Made by a program: the position numbers and the translations under genes. From NCBI GenBank assembly GCA_000413015.1, contig KE332515.1, forward strand, positions 1,257,702-1,321,701: a DNA stretch of 64,000 nt, in the 5' to 3' direction. The notes beneath the pieces are model-generated. The model made no database searches and was not told the DNA's origin. It was given only the letters and a program-made list of their open reading frames with translations. Within the stretch, counting starts at the first letter, position 1, and each line of letters opens with the position of its first letter. Shown piece by piece: positions 16,636-25,758 of the stretch. This DNA comes from Treponema socranskii subsp. paredis ATCC 35535. GTDB lineage: Bacteria; Spirochaetota; Spirochaetia; Treponematales; Treponemataceae.

Positions 16636-17583
16636 ATGGCGATCGCTACCAATCAGCAGATAACGAATTACTACGATTCCTACAGCGACAAAGAAGTGAT
16701 TTTTTCGCGTGAAATTCTGCATACGCTCCGTGTCGCTCCCCGTGAAATATACATCAAATGCGGCGGCAATCAATGGCCGTGCATTATCAATTCAACGTCT
16801 CTTTTGGCGGCAAAGATAATCCTCGACAAAACGGGAAGCGCGTTCACGGCGATCACGCAAAAAAACGCTCCGCCTGTCAGCCTGCGTTTTTGTTTTTTTA
16901 TCGACAAGGGTTCGGAAACGATGAGTTTTTTTATCACGGGAAAAGTGACGAACACGGCACAATACGCCGATTCGAAAGACCTTGCCGTCGTAACGCTCAC
17001 GTATACGCAGCGGCCGCCCGACGATTTTATCGTCAAAATCGGCGCACTCATCGAAGCCAACATCAATTTTATAAAGCGCAGAGAAGAGCGCATCGTCATG
17101 ACAAGCGAAGCCCGGTATCGGCTCGGCATTGAAAAAGAAGATACGATCATCTACGTGCAAAACGTTCCGCGCAAGTGCATTTTGCGCGATCTGTCGTTTT
17201 CAGGCGCAAAGGTCGTTTTGCTCGGAGTGCCGAAATTCGTAAGCGGAAAAGAAACCGTACTGCGCATCATTTTCGACGATCCGCCTGAAACGCTCGACAT
17301 ACGCGGCTCGATCATCCACGCCGATTTTGCCGAAGGCCGTCAGGACATCGTTACCGCGAGCATCAAGTTCGATGAAGAAGCCGTGCCTGCCGCGTACAAG
17401 CTGCACATCAACGATTATCTTACGATGACGAAAAAAAATCTCCTCGATACTTCCCCAAAGACACAAAGCGCGGCGACGCAGACGCTCGAACAGGCTGCCG
17501 CTGCGATGAAAGCGCGCCTGGCCGCGGCGGCTCGAAGCGGCACGTCGGTACAAAATATTTCAAATGCAATATCAGGAAAATAA
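16636..17583 (+). CDS. PilZ-domain protein (c-di-GMP effector)
   Basis: 315 aa, cytoplasmic. The N-terminal 150 residues form a YcgR-like or spirochaete-specific domain (VIFSREILHTLRVAPREIYI, NSTSLLAAKIILDKTGSAF). From about residue 150 comes the PilZ domain: the basic c-di-GMP motif RREERIVM precedes SEARYRLGI, and the second motif DLSFSGAKV (D-x-S-x-x-G) follows about 40 residues later, both required for ligand binding. The C-terminus is low complexity (QTLEQAAAAMKARLAAAARS). In spirochaetes PilZ proteins connect c-di-GMP to motility and host adaptation. One base separates its stop from the start of the TPR gene. No diguanylate cyclase is in the window. Confidence 0.9.
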   Translation: MAIATNQQITNYYDSYSDKEVIFSREILHTLRVAPREIYIKCGGNQWPCIINSTSLLAAKIILDKTGSAFTAITQKNAPPVSLRFCFFIDKGSETMSFFITGKVTNTAQYADSKDLAVVTLTYTQRPPDDFIVKIGALIEANINFIKRREERIVMTSEARYRLGIEKEDTIIYVQNVPRKCILRDLSFSGAKVVLLGVPKFVSGKETVLRIIFDDPPETLDIRGSIIHADFAEGRQDIVTASIKFDEEAVPAAYKLHINDYLTMTKKNLLDTSPKTQSAATQTLEQAAAAMKARLAAAARSGTSVQNISNAISGK

Positions 17584-17584
17584 T

Positions 17585-18742
17585 ATGAATCCCTCAAATC
17601 AGCTCGATACGATTTACTACATTAAACTTCCCGAAGATTTTTCTCTGTCCCGAAATGCGATGCGCATCGATCCGGAAATTCCGCTGCCGGTGCAAAAAAA
17701 AGCCGGAGATGCGCCCGGCACCTTCAAAGCCGAAGAATTGACGCAGGAGCAGATCCTCGCAGGTATCCTCACCGTGCTCGCCTACGACAAACACAACGAA
17801 CACTCTGATTATTACCGCGCGCTGCTGCAAAAAGCGCGGCCGAATATCAAACGGGAACTTTCCGAAGCGGCGATTTTAAAAGCGAAAAACGAAGATTACG
17901 ATATCGCCGAAGAAATGTTTTCCGCGCTCCGCGGTCTGGATCCCGACGATATGACGACCGTACTCAACACCGCTCTTTTTTTCGACGAACGCGCAAACTC
18001 ATACCGCCGTTCGGGATTGAATGAAGACGCCGACGCCTACGACAGCGATGCGCTCGCCTATTACAAAGCGGTGATGGATGCCGAACCCGCGATCCCCGAT
18101 GCGTTTTTCAACGCGGGATTTTTTTACCTCAAACAATACGCATACCGCGAAGCGAAAGACTGCTTTGAAACCTACATAGCGCTCACCTGCGACGTAAGCG
18201 ACGAAGCGCTCGGCGAAAACGGCATATATAAAAAAGAGCGCGCACAGGAAATCGTCGACAATATCCGCAATCAAAATATGGACGACGCCCATTTCAAAGC
18301 CGCCTACGATTTCATTTCATCGGGACAGGAAGAAAAGGGGCTCGAAGAAATCAAACAATTTATCAAAACGAATCAAAAAGTGTGGAACGCGTGGTTTTTG
18401 CTCGGCTGGGGACTGCGCAGACTCGGACGCTATGAAAACGCGGAACAGGCGTTTTTGGAATCGCTTGCGTGCCCCGGAGGAGAGACGAACTGCGATACTT
18501 GCAACGAGCTTGCGATTTGCCGCATGGAACAAAACGATCTTGCCGGAGCGAAACACTATCTTTCACGCGCACTGTCGCTCGATCCCGAAAACACGAAAAT
18601 CATATCGAATTTGGGATTCGTTGCATTGAAAGAAAATGATACCGAAAAAGCGAAACAGTATTTTGCGGCGGCACTCGAAATCGCCCCCGATGATAAAATC
18701 GCGGCGGCGGAATTATTGAAATTGGAACGGTCGGAAGATTAA
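17585..18742 (+). CDS. TPR-repeat protein
   Basis: 385 aa from the ATG at 17585, preceded by AGGAAAATAAT; an in-frame ATG at 17564 overlapping the PilZ gene is less likely. No signal peptide, so cytoplasmic. TPR-like hairpins occupy most of the chain: DYDIAEEMFSALRGLDPDDM, AFFNAGFFYLKQYAYREAKD, WNAWFLLGWGLRRLGRYENA, ELAICRMEQNDLAGAKHYLS and NLGFVALKENDTEKAKQYFA. The N-terminal 60 residues include a peculiar LDTIYYIKLPEDFSLS segment that I do not recognise. Co-transcribed with the PilZ gene, it may serve as its protein-interaction partner, which is inferred from context only. Confidence 0.9.
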   Translation: MNPSNQLDTIYYIKLPEDFSLSRNAMRIDPEIPLPVQKKAGDAPGTFKAEELTQEQILAGILTVLAYDKHNEHSDYYRALLQKARPNIKRELSEAAILKAKNEDYDIAEEMFSALRGLDPDDMTTVLNTALFFDERANSYRRSGLNEDADAYDSDALAYYKAVMDAEPAIPDAFFNAGFFYLKQYAYREAKDCFETYIALTCDVSDEALGENGIYKKERAQEIVDNIRNQNMDDAHFKAAYDFISSGQEEKGLEEIKQFIKTNQKVWNAWFLLGWGLRRLGRYENAEQAFLESLACPGGETNCDTCNELAICRMEQNDLAGAKHYLSRALSLDPENTKIISNLGFVALKENDTEKAKQYFAAALEIAPDDKIAAAELLKLERSED

Positions 18743-18823
18743 CGGATGCGCCAAACGTATTGCGTCTGTATAAAGCCGGATGCAATACGGCAACATACAT
18801 AAAACCTTATGCAAGGAGATTTT

Positions 18824-20716
18824 ATGCACACACATTTTGTTAAGCATGCCGCGCGGAGATTTGCGGCACTGGGTATCGCAGCGACGGCTGCGGTATTTTT
18901 TTCATGCGCAAAACCGAAGATCGCCTTCAATGCAGGCGATTATACTGCGACCGCCGCGGGCAGAAACGGGGACATTAAAATCCGCGTTTCGTTTACCGAT
19001 TCGCGCATCAAAGACATCAGCGTTCTTGAAAGCGCGGAAACGGCCGGCTTGGGAGACGTCGCGATCGAAAAAATTGCGAAAAAAGTCGTCGATGATCAGA
19101 CGCTTGCCGTCGACGCCGTCGCGGGCGCAACGATTTCATCGAAAGCGTTTCTTGCCGCCCTTGCCGACTGCGTAACGCAGGCGGGAGCGAATCCGGATGC
19201 GCTGAAAAAAAGCGCGCGCAATGCGGCGCCTGCAAAATCCGAAACGTATTCGGCCGATATCGTGATCGTCGGAGCGGGAGCGGCGGGACTGACCGCAGGG
19301 ATCGCCGCGTCCGAAAAAGGCGCGAGCGTCATCGTTTTGGAAAAGGGTGCAAGCGTCGCGGTAAGCAACGGCGCGGTTGCCGGCGGCCCGATCGCCGTGG
19401 GCACGCGCGTTCAAAAAGCGGAAGGCGAAAATCTTACGCTCGAAAAGCTCTATACGCACATGAACGATTTTGCAAACAGCACGATCAATTCTTCGCTGCT
19501 GCATAAGTGCCTTGCCGTATCGGGTGAAACGATCGATATGATGCAGGATCTCGGGTTGGATATTTACCTCCGCAGAGATGCATACGGAATCGGTTTCCGC
19601 GCACGGCACGGCATCAGACAGAAAGGCGTCGACAGAATGGGCTTTCTTCAGAAAAAAATCGAATCGAAGGGCGGAAAGTTTTTATTCGAAACGGCGGGAA
19701 AAAAGCTCATCGTAAAAGACGGGCACGTGATCGGTATCGAAGCGGAAAAATCGGACGGCACGAAAGTCATCGTCAACGCGAAAGCCGTTCTTGTCGCGAC
19801 CGGCGGATATTTGGGCAGCGAAGAATTTATTCGAAAAAAATTCGGCAACATAACGGTAAATCCACTGGGTAATACGCTTTCGACCGGCGACGGTATTGCG
19901 ATGATATTGGATGCGGGCGGAGTTGAAGACCGCAACTGGGGTATCGTCGCCAATGAATTTTCCGCCGCAAATAAAAAGGCGGGACGATGGACGATAAAAT
20001 GCAATCAAAATTTACGTTTCGGCATTTACGGCGGCCTCATCGTCAATTCCAACGGCAACCGTTTTTTCAGCGAAGACGTCATGGCAAATAAACCTTTAAG
20101 CGGCGCGCAGTCGGCACTCAGGGAAGGAAAATATTACGCAGTAATGGACGATGCATATTACAAATCCGTATGCACGAGGGGAATTTTTGAAACGCTCGGA
20201 AAACCGCAAAGCTGGATTGCCGGAGAACGTAATCTGTCGGCGGAAGCGCCGGCATCGGCAGCCCATGTCAAAATATTGACGGAAGCACCCTCTCAGCTTG
20301 CCGAAGCGATCGAACAAGGCTGGGCATATAAAGCGGATACAATAGAAGAAGCGGCCTCTCATTTTGCTCTTACCGATCTCACGAAAACGGTAGCCCGCTA
20401 CAATGCATTGTGTGCAGCCGGCAAGGACGAAGATTTTTATAAAAATCCGGTATTTCTCACACCCGTATCCAAGGGACCGTTTTACATTTTCGAATATGAA
20501 GCAAGTGCGTGGTGTACGCTTGGAGGTGTAAAAGTTGACGATAGTCTCCGTGCGCTCGACGCAAACAATAAGCCGATCCCGGGACTCTATGCCGCGGGTA
20601 TCGACGCGGGAAGCGTGTTTACCGCACCGTATTACGACAATGAAGGTTCCGCATTCGGCATTTCGCTCAGCTCGGGAACGCTCGCGGGGCGCACTATGGC
20701 GGCATACGTAAAATAA
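18824..20716 (+). CDS. Exported lipoprotein flavoenzyme, FMN-binding plus fumarate-reductase-like FAD domain
   Basis: 630 aa from the ATG at 18824 (AAGGAG upstream; an in-frame ATG at 18809 is part of the leader). Lipoprotein signal ending AAVFFSC, lipidated Cys28. Residues 36-115 are an FMN-binding domain; AVAGATISS holds the S/A-G-A-T motif whose Thr103 is covalently flavinylated by ApbE in this family. Residues about 135 to the end are a flavocytochrome c/fumarate reductase flavoprotein: ADIVIVGAGAAGLTAGIAAS binds FAD, EGSAFGISLSSG and GPFYIFEYEASAWCTLGGVK are the substrate-domain blocks. Relatives reduce fumarate, urocanate or cinnamates outside the inner membrane. The acceptor is unknown. 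No cytochrome domain is present, so electrons probably come through a flavin-based route. Confidence 0.9.
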   Translation: MHTHFVKHAARRFAALGIAATAAVFFSCAKPKIAFNAGDYTATAAGRNGDIKIRVSFTDSRIKDISVLESAETAGLGDVAIEKIAKKVVDDQTLAVDAVAGATISSKAFLAALADCVTQAGANPDALKKSARNAAPAKSETYSADIVIVGAGAAGLTAGIAASEKGASVIVLEKGASVAVSNGAVAGGPIAVGTRVQKAEGENLTLEKLYTHMNDFANSTINSSLLHKCLAVSGETIDMMQDLGLDIYLRRDAYGIGFRARHGIRQKGVDRMGFLQKKIESKGGKFLFETAGKKLIVKDGHVIGIEAEKSDGTKVIVNAKAVLVATGGYLGSEEFIRKKFGNITVNPLGNTLSTGDGIAMILDAGGVEDRNWGIVANEFSAANKKAGRWTIKCNQNLRFGIYGGLIVNSNGNRFFSEDVMANKPLSGAQSALREGKYYAVMDDAYYKSVCTRGIFETLGKPQSWIAGERNLSAEAPASAAHVKILTEAPSQLAEAIEQGWAYKADTIEEAASHFALTDLTKTVARYNALCAAGKDEDFYKNPVFLTPVSKGPFYIFEYEASAWCTLGGVKVDDSLRALDANNKPIPGLYAAGIDAGSVFTAPYYDNEGSAFGISLSSGTLAGRTMAAYVK

Positions 20717-20784
20717 TTATAGAATATGCAACTAAAGCTACTGATGCGCGCGCTTCGAAAACCTGCACACATCAGTATAAGTGT

Positions 20785-20844
20785 GCGAAATGCAAGCACG
20801 CGAGGCTGATCAAAGTACCCGCGTACCGAGTCATTTGCATTTCG
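20785..20844. other. Long inverted repeat in a convergent gap
   Basis: CGAAATGCAA (20785-20794) and TTGCATTTCG (20835-20844) can pair across 40 nt, between the stops of the flavoprotein and DUF192 genes. It has no T-run, so a terminator role is uncertain. Confidence 0.45.
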
Positions 20845-20861
20845 CGTCCTGTGCCGCCGCA

Positions 20862-21368
20862 CTACTGTGCGTGTGTGTCGAAGTCGAGAACGAGCGTATC
20901 GCCGACTTTTATATTGACGCGATCGAACCAGCCTCGGGGCACTTCGAGGGCATAGCGCACGCTCACCGTGCTCTTAACCGGCGCAAGGCTGAACGGCGTC
21001 ATGTCGTATATGTCGCGGATGCGGCCGCTCGAATCGATATACGCGATCGAAAGCGGATGCGGCGTATTCATCATCCAAAATGAAAGAACCTCGTCTTTGG
21101 CAAACACGAAGAGCATTCCCGTACCGTCGGGAATGCGTTTGCGCTTCATAAAACCGCGGCTCCGCTCGGCATCCGTCCTCGCCATTTCCGCACGGACGCT
21201 TACCGTACTGCTGTCGGCTCTTTTCAGCGTGAGGGTTTGGACTTCCATCGGAGCATCGCTCGCGCAGGATATGAAAAAGAGCGCGGCGGCAAAAAGCACT
21301 GCGCACGCGGCGGCTTTTTTCCCGCCGGTTATTTTTTCAACGATTTTAAAAATTATTAACTTCATCAT
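20862..21368 (-). CDS. DUF192-family exported protein
   Basis: 168 aa from the ATG at 21368 (GGAG 8 nt upstream). Residues about 18-36 are a hydrophobic export signal ending in FISCASDAP, so a lipoprotein is likely although the N-terminal region is unusually long. The mature domain is DUF192: VRAEMARTDAERSRGFMKRK, GMLFVFAKDEVLSFWMMNTP, PLSIAYIDSSGRIRDIYDMT and ALEVPRGWFDRVNIKVGDTL. The FWMxNT and YALE(V)PxG words are diagnostic. The family function is unknown. It stands alone between a convergent flavoprotein gene and a co-directional small secreted protein gene. Confidence 0.88.
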   Translation of the reverse strand: MMKLIIFKIVEKITGGKKAAACAVLFAAALFFISCASDAPMEVQTLTLKRADSSTVSVRAEMARTDAERSRGFMKRKRIPDGTGMLFVFAKDEVLSFWMMNTPHPLSIAYIDSSGRIRDIYDMTPFSLAPVKSTVSVRYALEVPRGWFDRVNIKVGDTLVLDFDTHAQ

Positions 21369-21449
21369 CAATATTTCTCCTTAATATTTTTTTCATCGAT
21401 AATTCTTCCCTTTCCTTCATACCGTGCAAAGGGCTTTGCATATCGTTCG

Positions 21450-21992
21450 TCACAGCGAGTCCAAAAACAGTTCGCGCGTCATTTCGGCGGCCGAAAGCGG
21501 AACGAGGGAGGCGGCGTTCAATTCATCAAAGACTTTCGTATCTACATATTTGATCGCAAGCGGCCGCTCGAGACTCATCGTCACTGCATCCGATTTCCAC
21601 TCCGATTTTTCGGGCGACAGAGAAGTCGGGTTTCCGTATTTTTTGCACAGAGCGCTGAAAATACTGTAGTGATCCATGCGCTCCCGATCGACGTTGATGA
21701 TCATAATATAGAGGCGGTCCTTGTAAAATTGAAAATAGCACCGGTCGAGAAAAGACGAAACGCCCCGCGCCTTTGCATCGGTTTCTATGAGTACGCGATT
21801 TTCTCCGGGAAGAAGCGATACGTCCCGCTCTCCGTGGTAGCCGAACTCGCTGTTTTTTTTCAAGCGCGCTTTTACTTCATCGAGCGTCATACCCAGACGG
21901 ATGCCGCCGTAGCCGAGCGGAAGCGCTTTTTGCGCGCACAGAGCAAAGAGACATGCAAAAAACAACACTGCAGCTGCGATCGTTTTTTTCAT
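21450..21992 (-). CDS. Small exported protein of unknown function
   Basis: 180 aa. Signal peptide MKKTIAAAVLFFACLFALCA with cleavage before QKALPLG. The opening of the mature part, GGIRLGMTLDEVKARLKKN, is a pattern shared by many small spirochaete periplasmic proteins of unknown role. The core has a mixed alpha/beta look (CYFQFYKDRLYIMIINVDRE, YSIFSALCKKYGNPTSLSPE). It follows the cNMP-binding gene by 25 nt on the minus strand and is probably co-transcribed with it. I do not recognise a named family. Confidence 0.8.
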   Translation of the reverse strand: MKKTIAAAVLFFACLFALCAQKALPLGYGGIRLGMTLDEVKARLKKNSEFGYHGERDVSLLPGENRVLIETDAKARGVSSFLDRCYFQFYKDRLYIMIINVDRERMDHYSIFSALCKKYGNPTSLSPEKSEWKSDAVTMSLERPLAIKYVDTKVFDELNAASLVPLSAAEMTRELFLDSL

Positions 21993-22017
21993 AGAAAACT
22001 CCGCGTTACGCGCCCTG

Positions 22018-23208
22018 CTACGCGTTGTTGTTTTGTTTGCGGTAAAAGGCCGCCTGTTTTACGAGTTCGCGGCAGTCGGGCACGAGGATTTTTCCGTTGA
22101 CAAAACGGACGTGAGAATCGGACTGCAGCCGAAGGAGACTTTCGGCTTGCTGCTCTTTCGGAAGTCCGCACATATTCGCCAGATCGTAGGGCGTCAAATC
22201 CGTTTGATATTGAACGTTTTGCTGTGAAAGATTGATTTTCGTTTTTTCGACTTGCAGCGCGAGGATGTCGATGAGTTTGTGCAGCGGATCGTGCAAGTTT
22301 GCATTGTCTATCTGACGGTACATAGACCACAAGCGGTCGGCGAGCATAGTCGTCAAGCGCGAAATGAGCTGGGGCTGGGTTGCGACCATCAAATCGAAGT
22401 TTTGGCGGTTTACCGCCATGAGTTTGCAGGGCTCGTGCGCGATCGCGCTTGCCGAGCGCGGCTTGTTTTCGAGCAGCGCCATTTCGCCGAACATATCGCC
22501 TTTTTTCAGCATAGCGAGCGTCACTTCGTTGCCGTCGACGACTTTCGAAATCTTCACCTGCCCTTCCTGGATGATAAACATGTCCGGGCCGTTTTGGCTT
22601 TCGGAAAATATCATCGTGCTTTTCGGATAGACGCGCATGAGATCGGGCGTCGATTCGAAATACACGGCATGCGTGCGGTCTTTGAGCATGATAAAACGTT
22701 CTTTTGCACGCCCCGCGTTGATGCCGCGCGGACAGGCTTTAAGGTATTGATAATAGGCGTATACCGCGATGTCGGAAAAACCCGCTTTATCGTAATAGTC
22801 GGCGACGTCGAATATGTGTTCGGGAGTATCGGCGACGACGTTGTTGAGCGTCAGCTTTGTCAGCGTTTCGTTCATGGAGCGCATGCCGTTTGCAAAAGTT
22901 CGGATGATCTTCATAGCGACGGGCGTATTGCGCATGATGAGTTCGGGATATTGATCGCGGCGGACTGAAATGCCGGTGACGTCGGTTATGGCGATAACGG
23001 TTTCGATTTGCGAATGCCCCGACATACAGGGGATAACGCCGACAAAGTCACCCGGGCCGAGGAGTTTGATCGGGCCGCCGGGCGTATCGGTCGCTTTAAA
23101 ACAACGCACATTGCCGCTTTGAATAATAAAGAAGCGATCGCTTTCTGCCTTTCCTTCGACGACGAGGTAAGATCCTTTTCTAAAATTTACAAATGATAAT
23201 TGCAGCAA
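22018..23208 (-). CDS. Dual cyclic-nucleotide-binding regulator (Crp-like)
   Basis: 396 aa starting at a TTG (23208), since no ATG lies before the first domain. Two cNMP-binding barrels: residues 1-115 (GSYLVVEGKAESDRFFIIQS, LLGPGDFVGVIPCMSG) and about 195-310 (MIFSESQNGPDMFIIQEGQV, LKKGDMFGEMALLENKPRSA). Only the second carries the full phosphate-binding cassette GEMALLENKPRSA; the first is degenerate. A TPR-like linker (FDVADYYDKAGFSDIAVYAY) lies between. The last 80 residues resemble a Crp-type winged helix (LTPYDLANMCGLPKEQQAES). The cyclase at 3932-5836 could supply its ligand. The gene has a near-consensus promoter. Confidence 0.88.
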   Translation of the reverse strand: MLQLSFVNFRKGSYLVVEGKAESDRFFIIQSGNVRCFKATDTPGGPIKLLGPGDFVGVIPCMSGHSQIETVIAITDVTGISVRRDQYPELIMRNTPVAMKIIRTFANGMRSMNETLTKLTLNNVVADTPEHIFDVADYYDKAGFSDIAVYAYYQYLKACPRGINAGRAKERFIMLKDRTHAVYFESTPDLMRVYPKSTMIFSESQNGPDMFIIQEGQVKISKVVDGNEVTLAMLKKGDMFGEMALLENKPRSASAIAHEPCKLMAVNRQNFDLMVATQPQLISRLTTMLADRLWSMYRQIDNANLHDPLHKLIDILALQVEKTKINLSQQNVQYQTDLTPYDLANMCGLPKEQQAESLLRLQSDSHVRFVNGKILVPDCRELVKQAAFYRKQNNNA

Positions 23209-23231
23209 TTCGATTCGCCCTCTGTTTTATA

Positions 23232-23260
23232 AGTATAAATTCCACTGCCCTGTTTGTCAA
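23232..23260 (-). promoter_or_regulatory. Near-consensus promoter of the cNMP-binding gene
   Basis: Minus strand TTGACA (23255-23260), 17 nt, TATACT (23232-23237). Leader of about 16 nt with GAGGG ahead of the TTG start. Confidence 0.8.
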
Positions 23261-23291
23261 TCTTTAAAATCGGCATAAATCGAGCGTATCT

Positions 23292-24224
23292 TTACCGTAT
23301 TCCGCAAAATAGTATTTCGCATTCGAGCGTAAATCCCGTCTTTTGCCGCACGATTTCGACGATGCGATCGGCGAGAGCGCGTACGTCCGCCGCCGTCGCT
23401 CCTCCCGTATTTACGATAAAGTTTCCGTGCCACGGAGCGACTTGAGCGCCGCCCGAGCGCATGCCTTTCAATCCCGCTTCGTCGATGATTTTTCCGGACG
23501 GCTTTCCGAATGCGCGGTTGTTTTTGAACACGCTTCCGGCACTCGGAAATTTATAATGCCCCTTCGTTCCCCGCTCTGCGACATAGGCTTTACAACGCTC
23601 CGCGATTTCGCCTTTTTTGTCTTCGGAAAGTCTCCGCGTTTTAAAAACCGCGCACGTGACGATTCGAGGCGTATTTTGAAAGGGCGATATTTTATAATCC
23701 CAATCGGAGGGGGAAAAGCGGTAGGTTTTTTCTTCGAGCGTTTCGCAATCGATGTAGCGGACTTCGGAAAGGATATCGCTTACGGATATGTCGAAGCATC
23801 TTGCGTTCATATATATCGCGCCGCCCGCGCTTCCGGGAAGTCCCGCAAAAGCTTCAAGCCCCGAAAGCGCATGCTCAGTGCAAAACGAAACGACCGACGA
23901 AACGGAAGCTCCCGCGCCTGAGGCGACATATTCGCCTGCGACTTCGATATGACAGAGAGCGCTCATCGAAACGACGGCGCCTTCAAAGCCCTTATCCGAC
24001 ACCACGATATTGCTTCCGCCGCCGAGTACGAAATACGGCACGGCATCGGTCTTTAAAACCGAAAGCGTAAAGCGGAGAGAGGAAACATCGAAGGGTTCTA
24101 TAAAAAGAGGCGCCGGCCCTCCGATGCGGAAAGTCGTGTGATTCGCCATCGTTTCGGAAAAGAGAATGCGACCTTTAAAATCGTCCGTATTGAATTTTTC
24201 AGCCGTTTCGCGTATGCTTGTCAT
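23292..24224 (-). CDS. murB: UDP-N-acetylenolpyruvoylglucosamine reductase
   Basis: 310 aa, normal for the short (type II) class. MurB reduces UDP-GlcNAc-enolpyruvate to UDP-MurNAc with NADPH and FAD in the cytoplasm. FAD-domain blocks are FRIGGPAPLFIEP, GGGSNIVVSDKGF and LEAFAGLPGSAGGAIYMNA. The catalytic serine region is AGSVFKNNRAFGKPSG, and the C-terminal IDEAGLKGMRSGGAQVAPWH and NFIVNTGGATAADV complete the family. A minus-strand TATACT at 24233-24238 lies 8 nt before the ATG, so the mRNA leader is at most one or two bases. It is divergent from cysS with a 49-nt gap. Confidence 0.96.
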   Translation of the reverse strand: MTSIRETAEKFNTDDFKGRILFSETMANHTTFRIGGPAPLFIEPFDVSSLRFTLSVLKTDAVPYFVLGGGSNIVVSDKGFEGAVVSMSALCHIEVAGEYVASGAGASVSSVVSFCTEHALSGLEAFAGLPGSAGGAIYMNARCFDISVSDILSEVRYIDCETLEEKTYRFSPSDWDYKISPFQNTPRIVTCAVFKTRRLSEDKKGEIAERCKAYVAERGTKGHYKFPSAGSVFKNNRAFGKPSGKIIDEAGLKGMRSGGAQVAPWHGNFIVNTGGATAADVRALADRIVEIVRQKTGFTLECEILFCGIR

Positions 24225-24273
24225 TGCGCTACAGTATACTGAAAACGTTTATACTTTTCGATAGGGATTGCTT

Positions 24274-25743
24274 ATGGGATTACGAGTATTCAATACGATG
24301 GGACGGGAAATGCAGGATTTCGTGCCGATCACGCCGGGTTTCGTCGGCTTTTACGGCTGCGGCCCTACGGTGTATAATTACGCGCACATCGGAAACCTGC
24401 GCGCATACGTGTTTCTCGACATACTCGACCGCACGCTTTCCTACCTCGGCTACGACAAAAAGCACGTCATGAACATTACCGATATCGGGCACCTCACGGG
24501 CGATGACGATTCGGGCGAAGATAAAATCGTAAAGACGGCGAAAGAACGCCATCAATCGGTACTCGAAGTCGCACAGTTTTATACGGATGAGTTTTTTAAG
24601 GATTTGGACGCGCTCAATATCCGCCGTCCCGACGTCGTGTGCAAAGCGACCGATCACGTTTCCGATATGATCGAATTGATAAAGCGTATCGAAGCGAACG
24701 GTCATACCTATATGTCCGGCGGAAACCTCTATTACGACGTGTCCACGTATGCCGATTACGGAAAGCTCGCAAACCTCCGCCTCGACGATCAAAAAGCCGG
24801 AGCGAGAGTCGGCGTCGATGAAAACAAACGCAATCCCTACGATTTCGTATTGTGGTTTACAAAATCGAAATTTGAAAATCAAGCGCTGTCGTGGGAAAGC
24901 CCCTGGGGAAAAGGCTACCCCGGCTGGCACATCGAGTGCTCGGCGATGAGCATGAAATACCTCGGCGATCATTTCGACATTCACACCGGCGGTATCGACC
25001 ATATCCCGATCCATCACACGAATGAAATCGCGCAGTCGGAAGGCGCGACCGGCAAAAAATGGGTCAACTATTGGCTGCACAACGAATTCCTCGTCGTCAA
25101 AAACGACGCGTCCGGAGACGGAGACAAAATGTCGAAGTCCGCGGGGAATTTTTTGCGTCTCCAAACGCTCGCCGATAAGGGCTACGACGCGCTCGACTAC
25201 CGCTATTTTTTGCTCGGCGCTCAGTACCGAAGCCAAGTGTTTTTCAGCTGGGATGCGATGGAAAGCGCAAAAAATGCACGGAAAGCGCTCGTAAAACGCG
25301 CCGCGCAGATTATCGAAGCATCTCACGGAAAAGCCTCTTCTTCGCTCGGAAAAAAAGCGCAAGGTTATATCGATTCTTTTAAAGCCGCGCTCGAAAACGA
25401 CCTTGCAACTCCTCAGGCGATGAGCGCGCTGCACCTTGCCGTAAAGGATTCCGAACTGAAAGCGGAAGAAGCGCTTTCGCTCATCAAAACGATGGACGGC
25501 GTACTCGCGCTCAAAATCGAAGCGGAAGCGGCAAAGCTCGAGTCGGCTCCGCATATCGAAACGCACGAAGGAGATGCGGAAGCGGCGGAAATCGACGCTC
25601 TCGTTGCGGAGCGGACGGCGGCAAAAAAAGCGAAGGATTTCGCAAAAGCCGATAAAATCAGAGGCGATTTGGCATCCCGCGGCATCGTCATCACCGATAC
25701 CCCGGAAGGGCCGGTGTGGAAGCGGACGGCGCAAAAGCCGTAA
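24274..25743 (+). CDS. cysS: Cysteinyl-tRNA synthetase
   Basis: 489 aa from the ATG at 24274 (AGGG 8 nt upstream; the TTG at 24268 is not needed). A class I synthetase that charges tRNA-Cys. The zinc-binding cysteine is in YGCGPTVYNYAHIGN, which also contains the HIGH-type motif. The second zinc ligands are in GWHIECSAMSM and GIDHIPIHHTNE. The KMSKS loop is DKMSKSAGNF. The C-terminal helical anticodon region (KDFAKADKIRGDLASRGIVI) is intact. A plus-strand TATACT at 24250-24255 could be its -10 box. Confidence 0.97.
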   Translation: MGLRVFNTMGREMQDFVPITPGFVGFYGCGPTVYNYAHIGNLRAYVFLDILDRTLSYLGYDKKHVMNITDIGHLTGDDDSGEDKIVKTAKERHQSVLEVAQFYTDEFFKDLDALNIRRPDVVCKATDHVSDMIELIKRIEANGHTYMSGGNLYYDVSTYADYGKLANLRLDDQKAGARVGVDENKRNPYDFVLWFTKSKFENQALSWESPWGKGYPGWHIECSAMSMKYLGDHFDIHTGGIDHIPIHHTNEIAQSEGATGKKWVNYWLHNEFLVVKNDASGDGDKMSKSAGNFLRLQTLADKGYDALDYRYFLLGAQYRSQVFFSWDAMESAKNARKALVKRAAQIIEASHGKASSSLGKKAQGYIDSFKAALENDLATPQAMSALHLAVKDSELKAEEALSLIKTMDGVLALKIEAEAAKLESAPHIETHEGDAEAAEIDALVAERTAAKKAKDFAKADKIRGDLASRGIVITDTPEGPVWKRTAQKP

Positions 25744-25758
25744 CTTTTTGGAGTTATC

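Noticed and set aside
20717..20861. Small RNA or riboswitch in the flavoprotein/DUF192 gap
   Set aside because: Only a long-range 10-bp inverted repeat is visible; no promoter or terminator supports an RNA gene.
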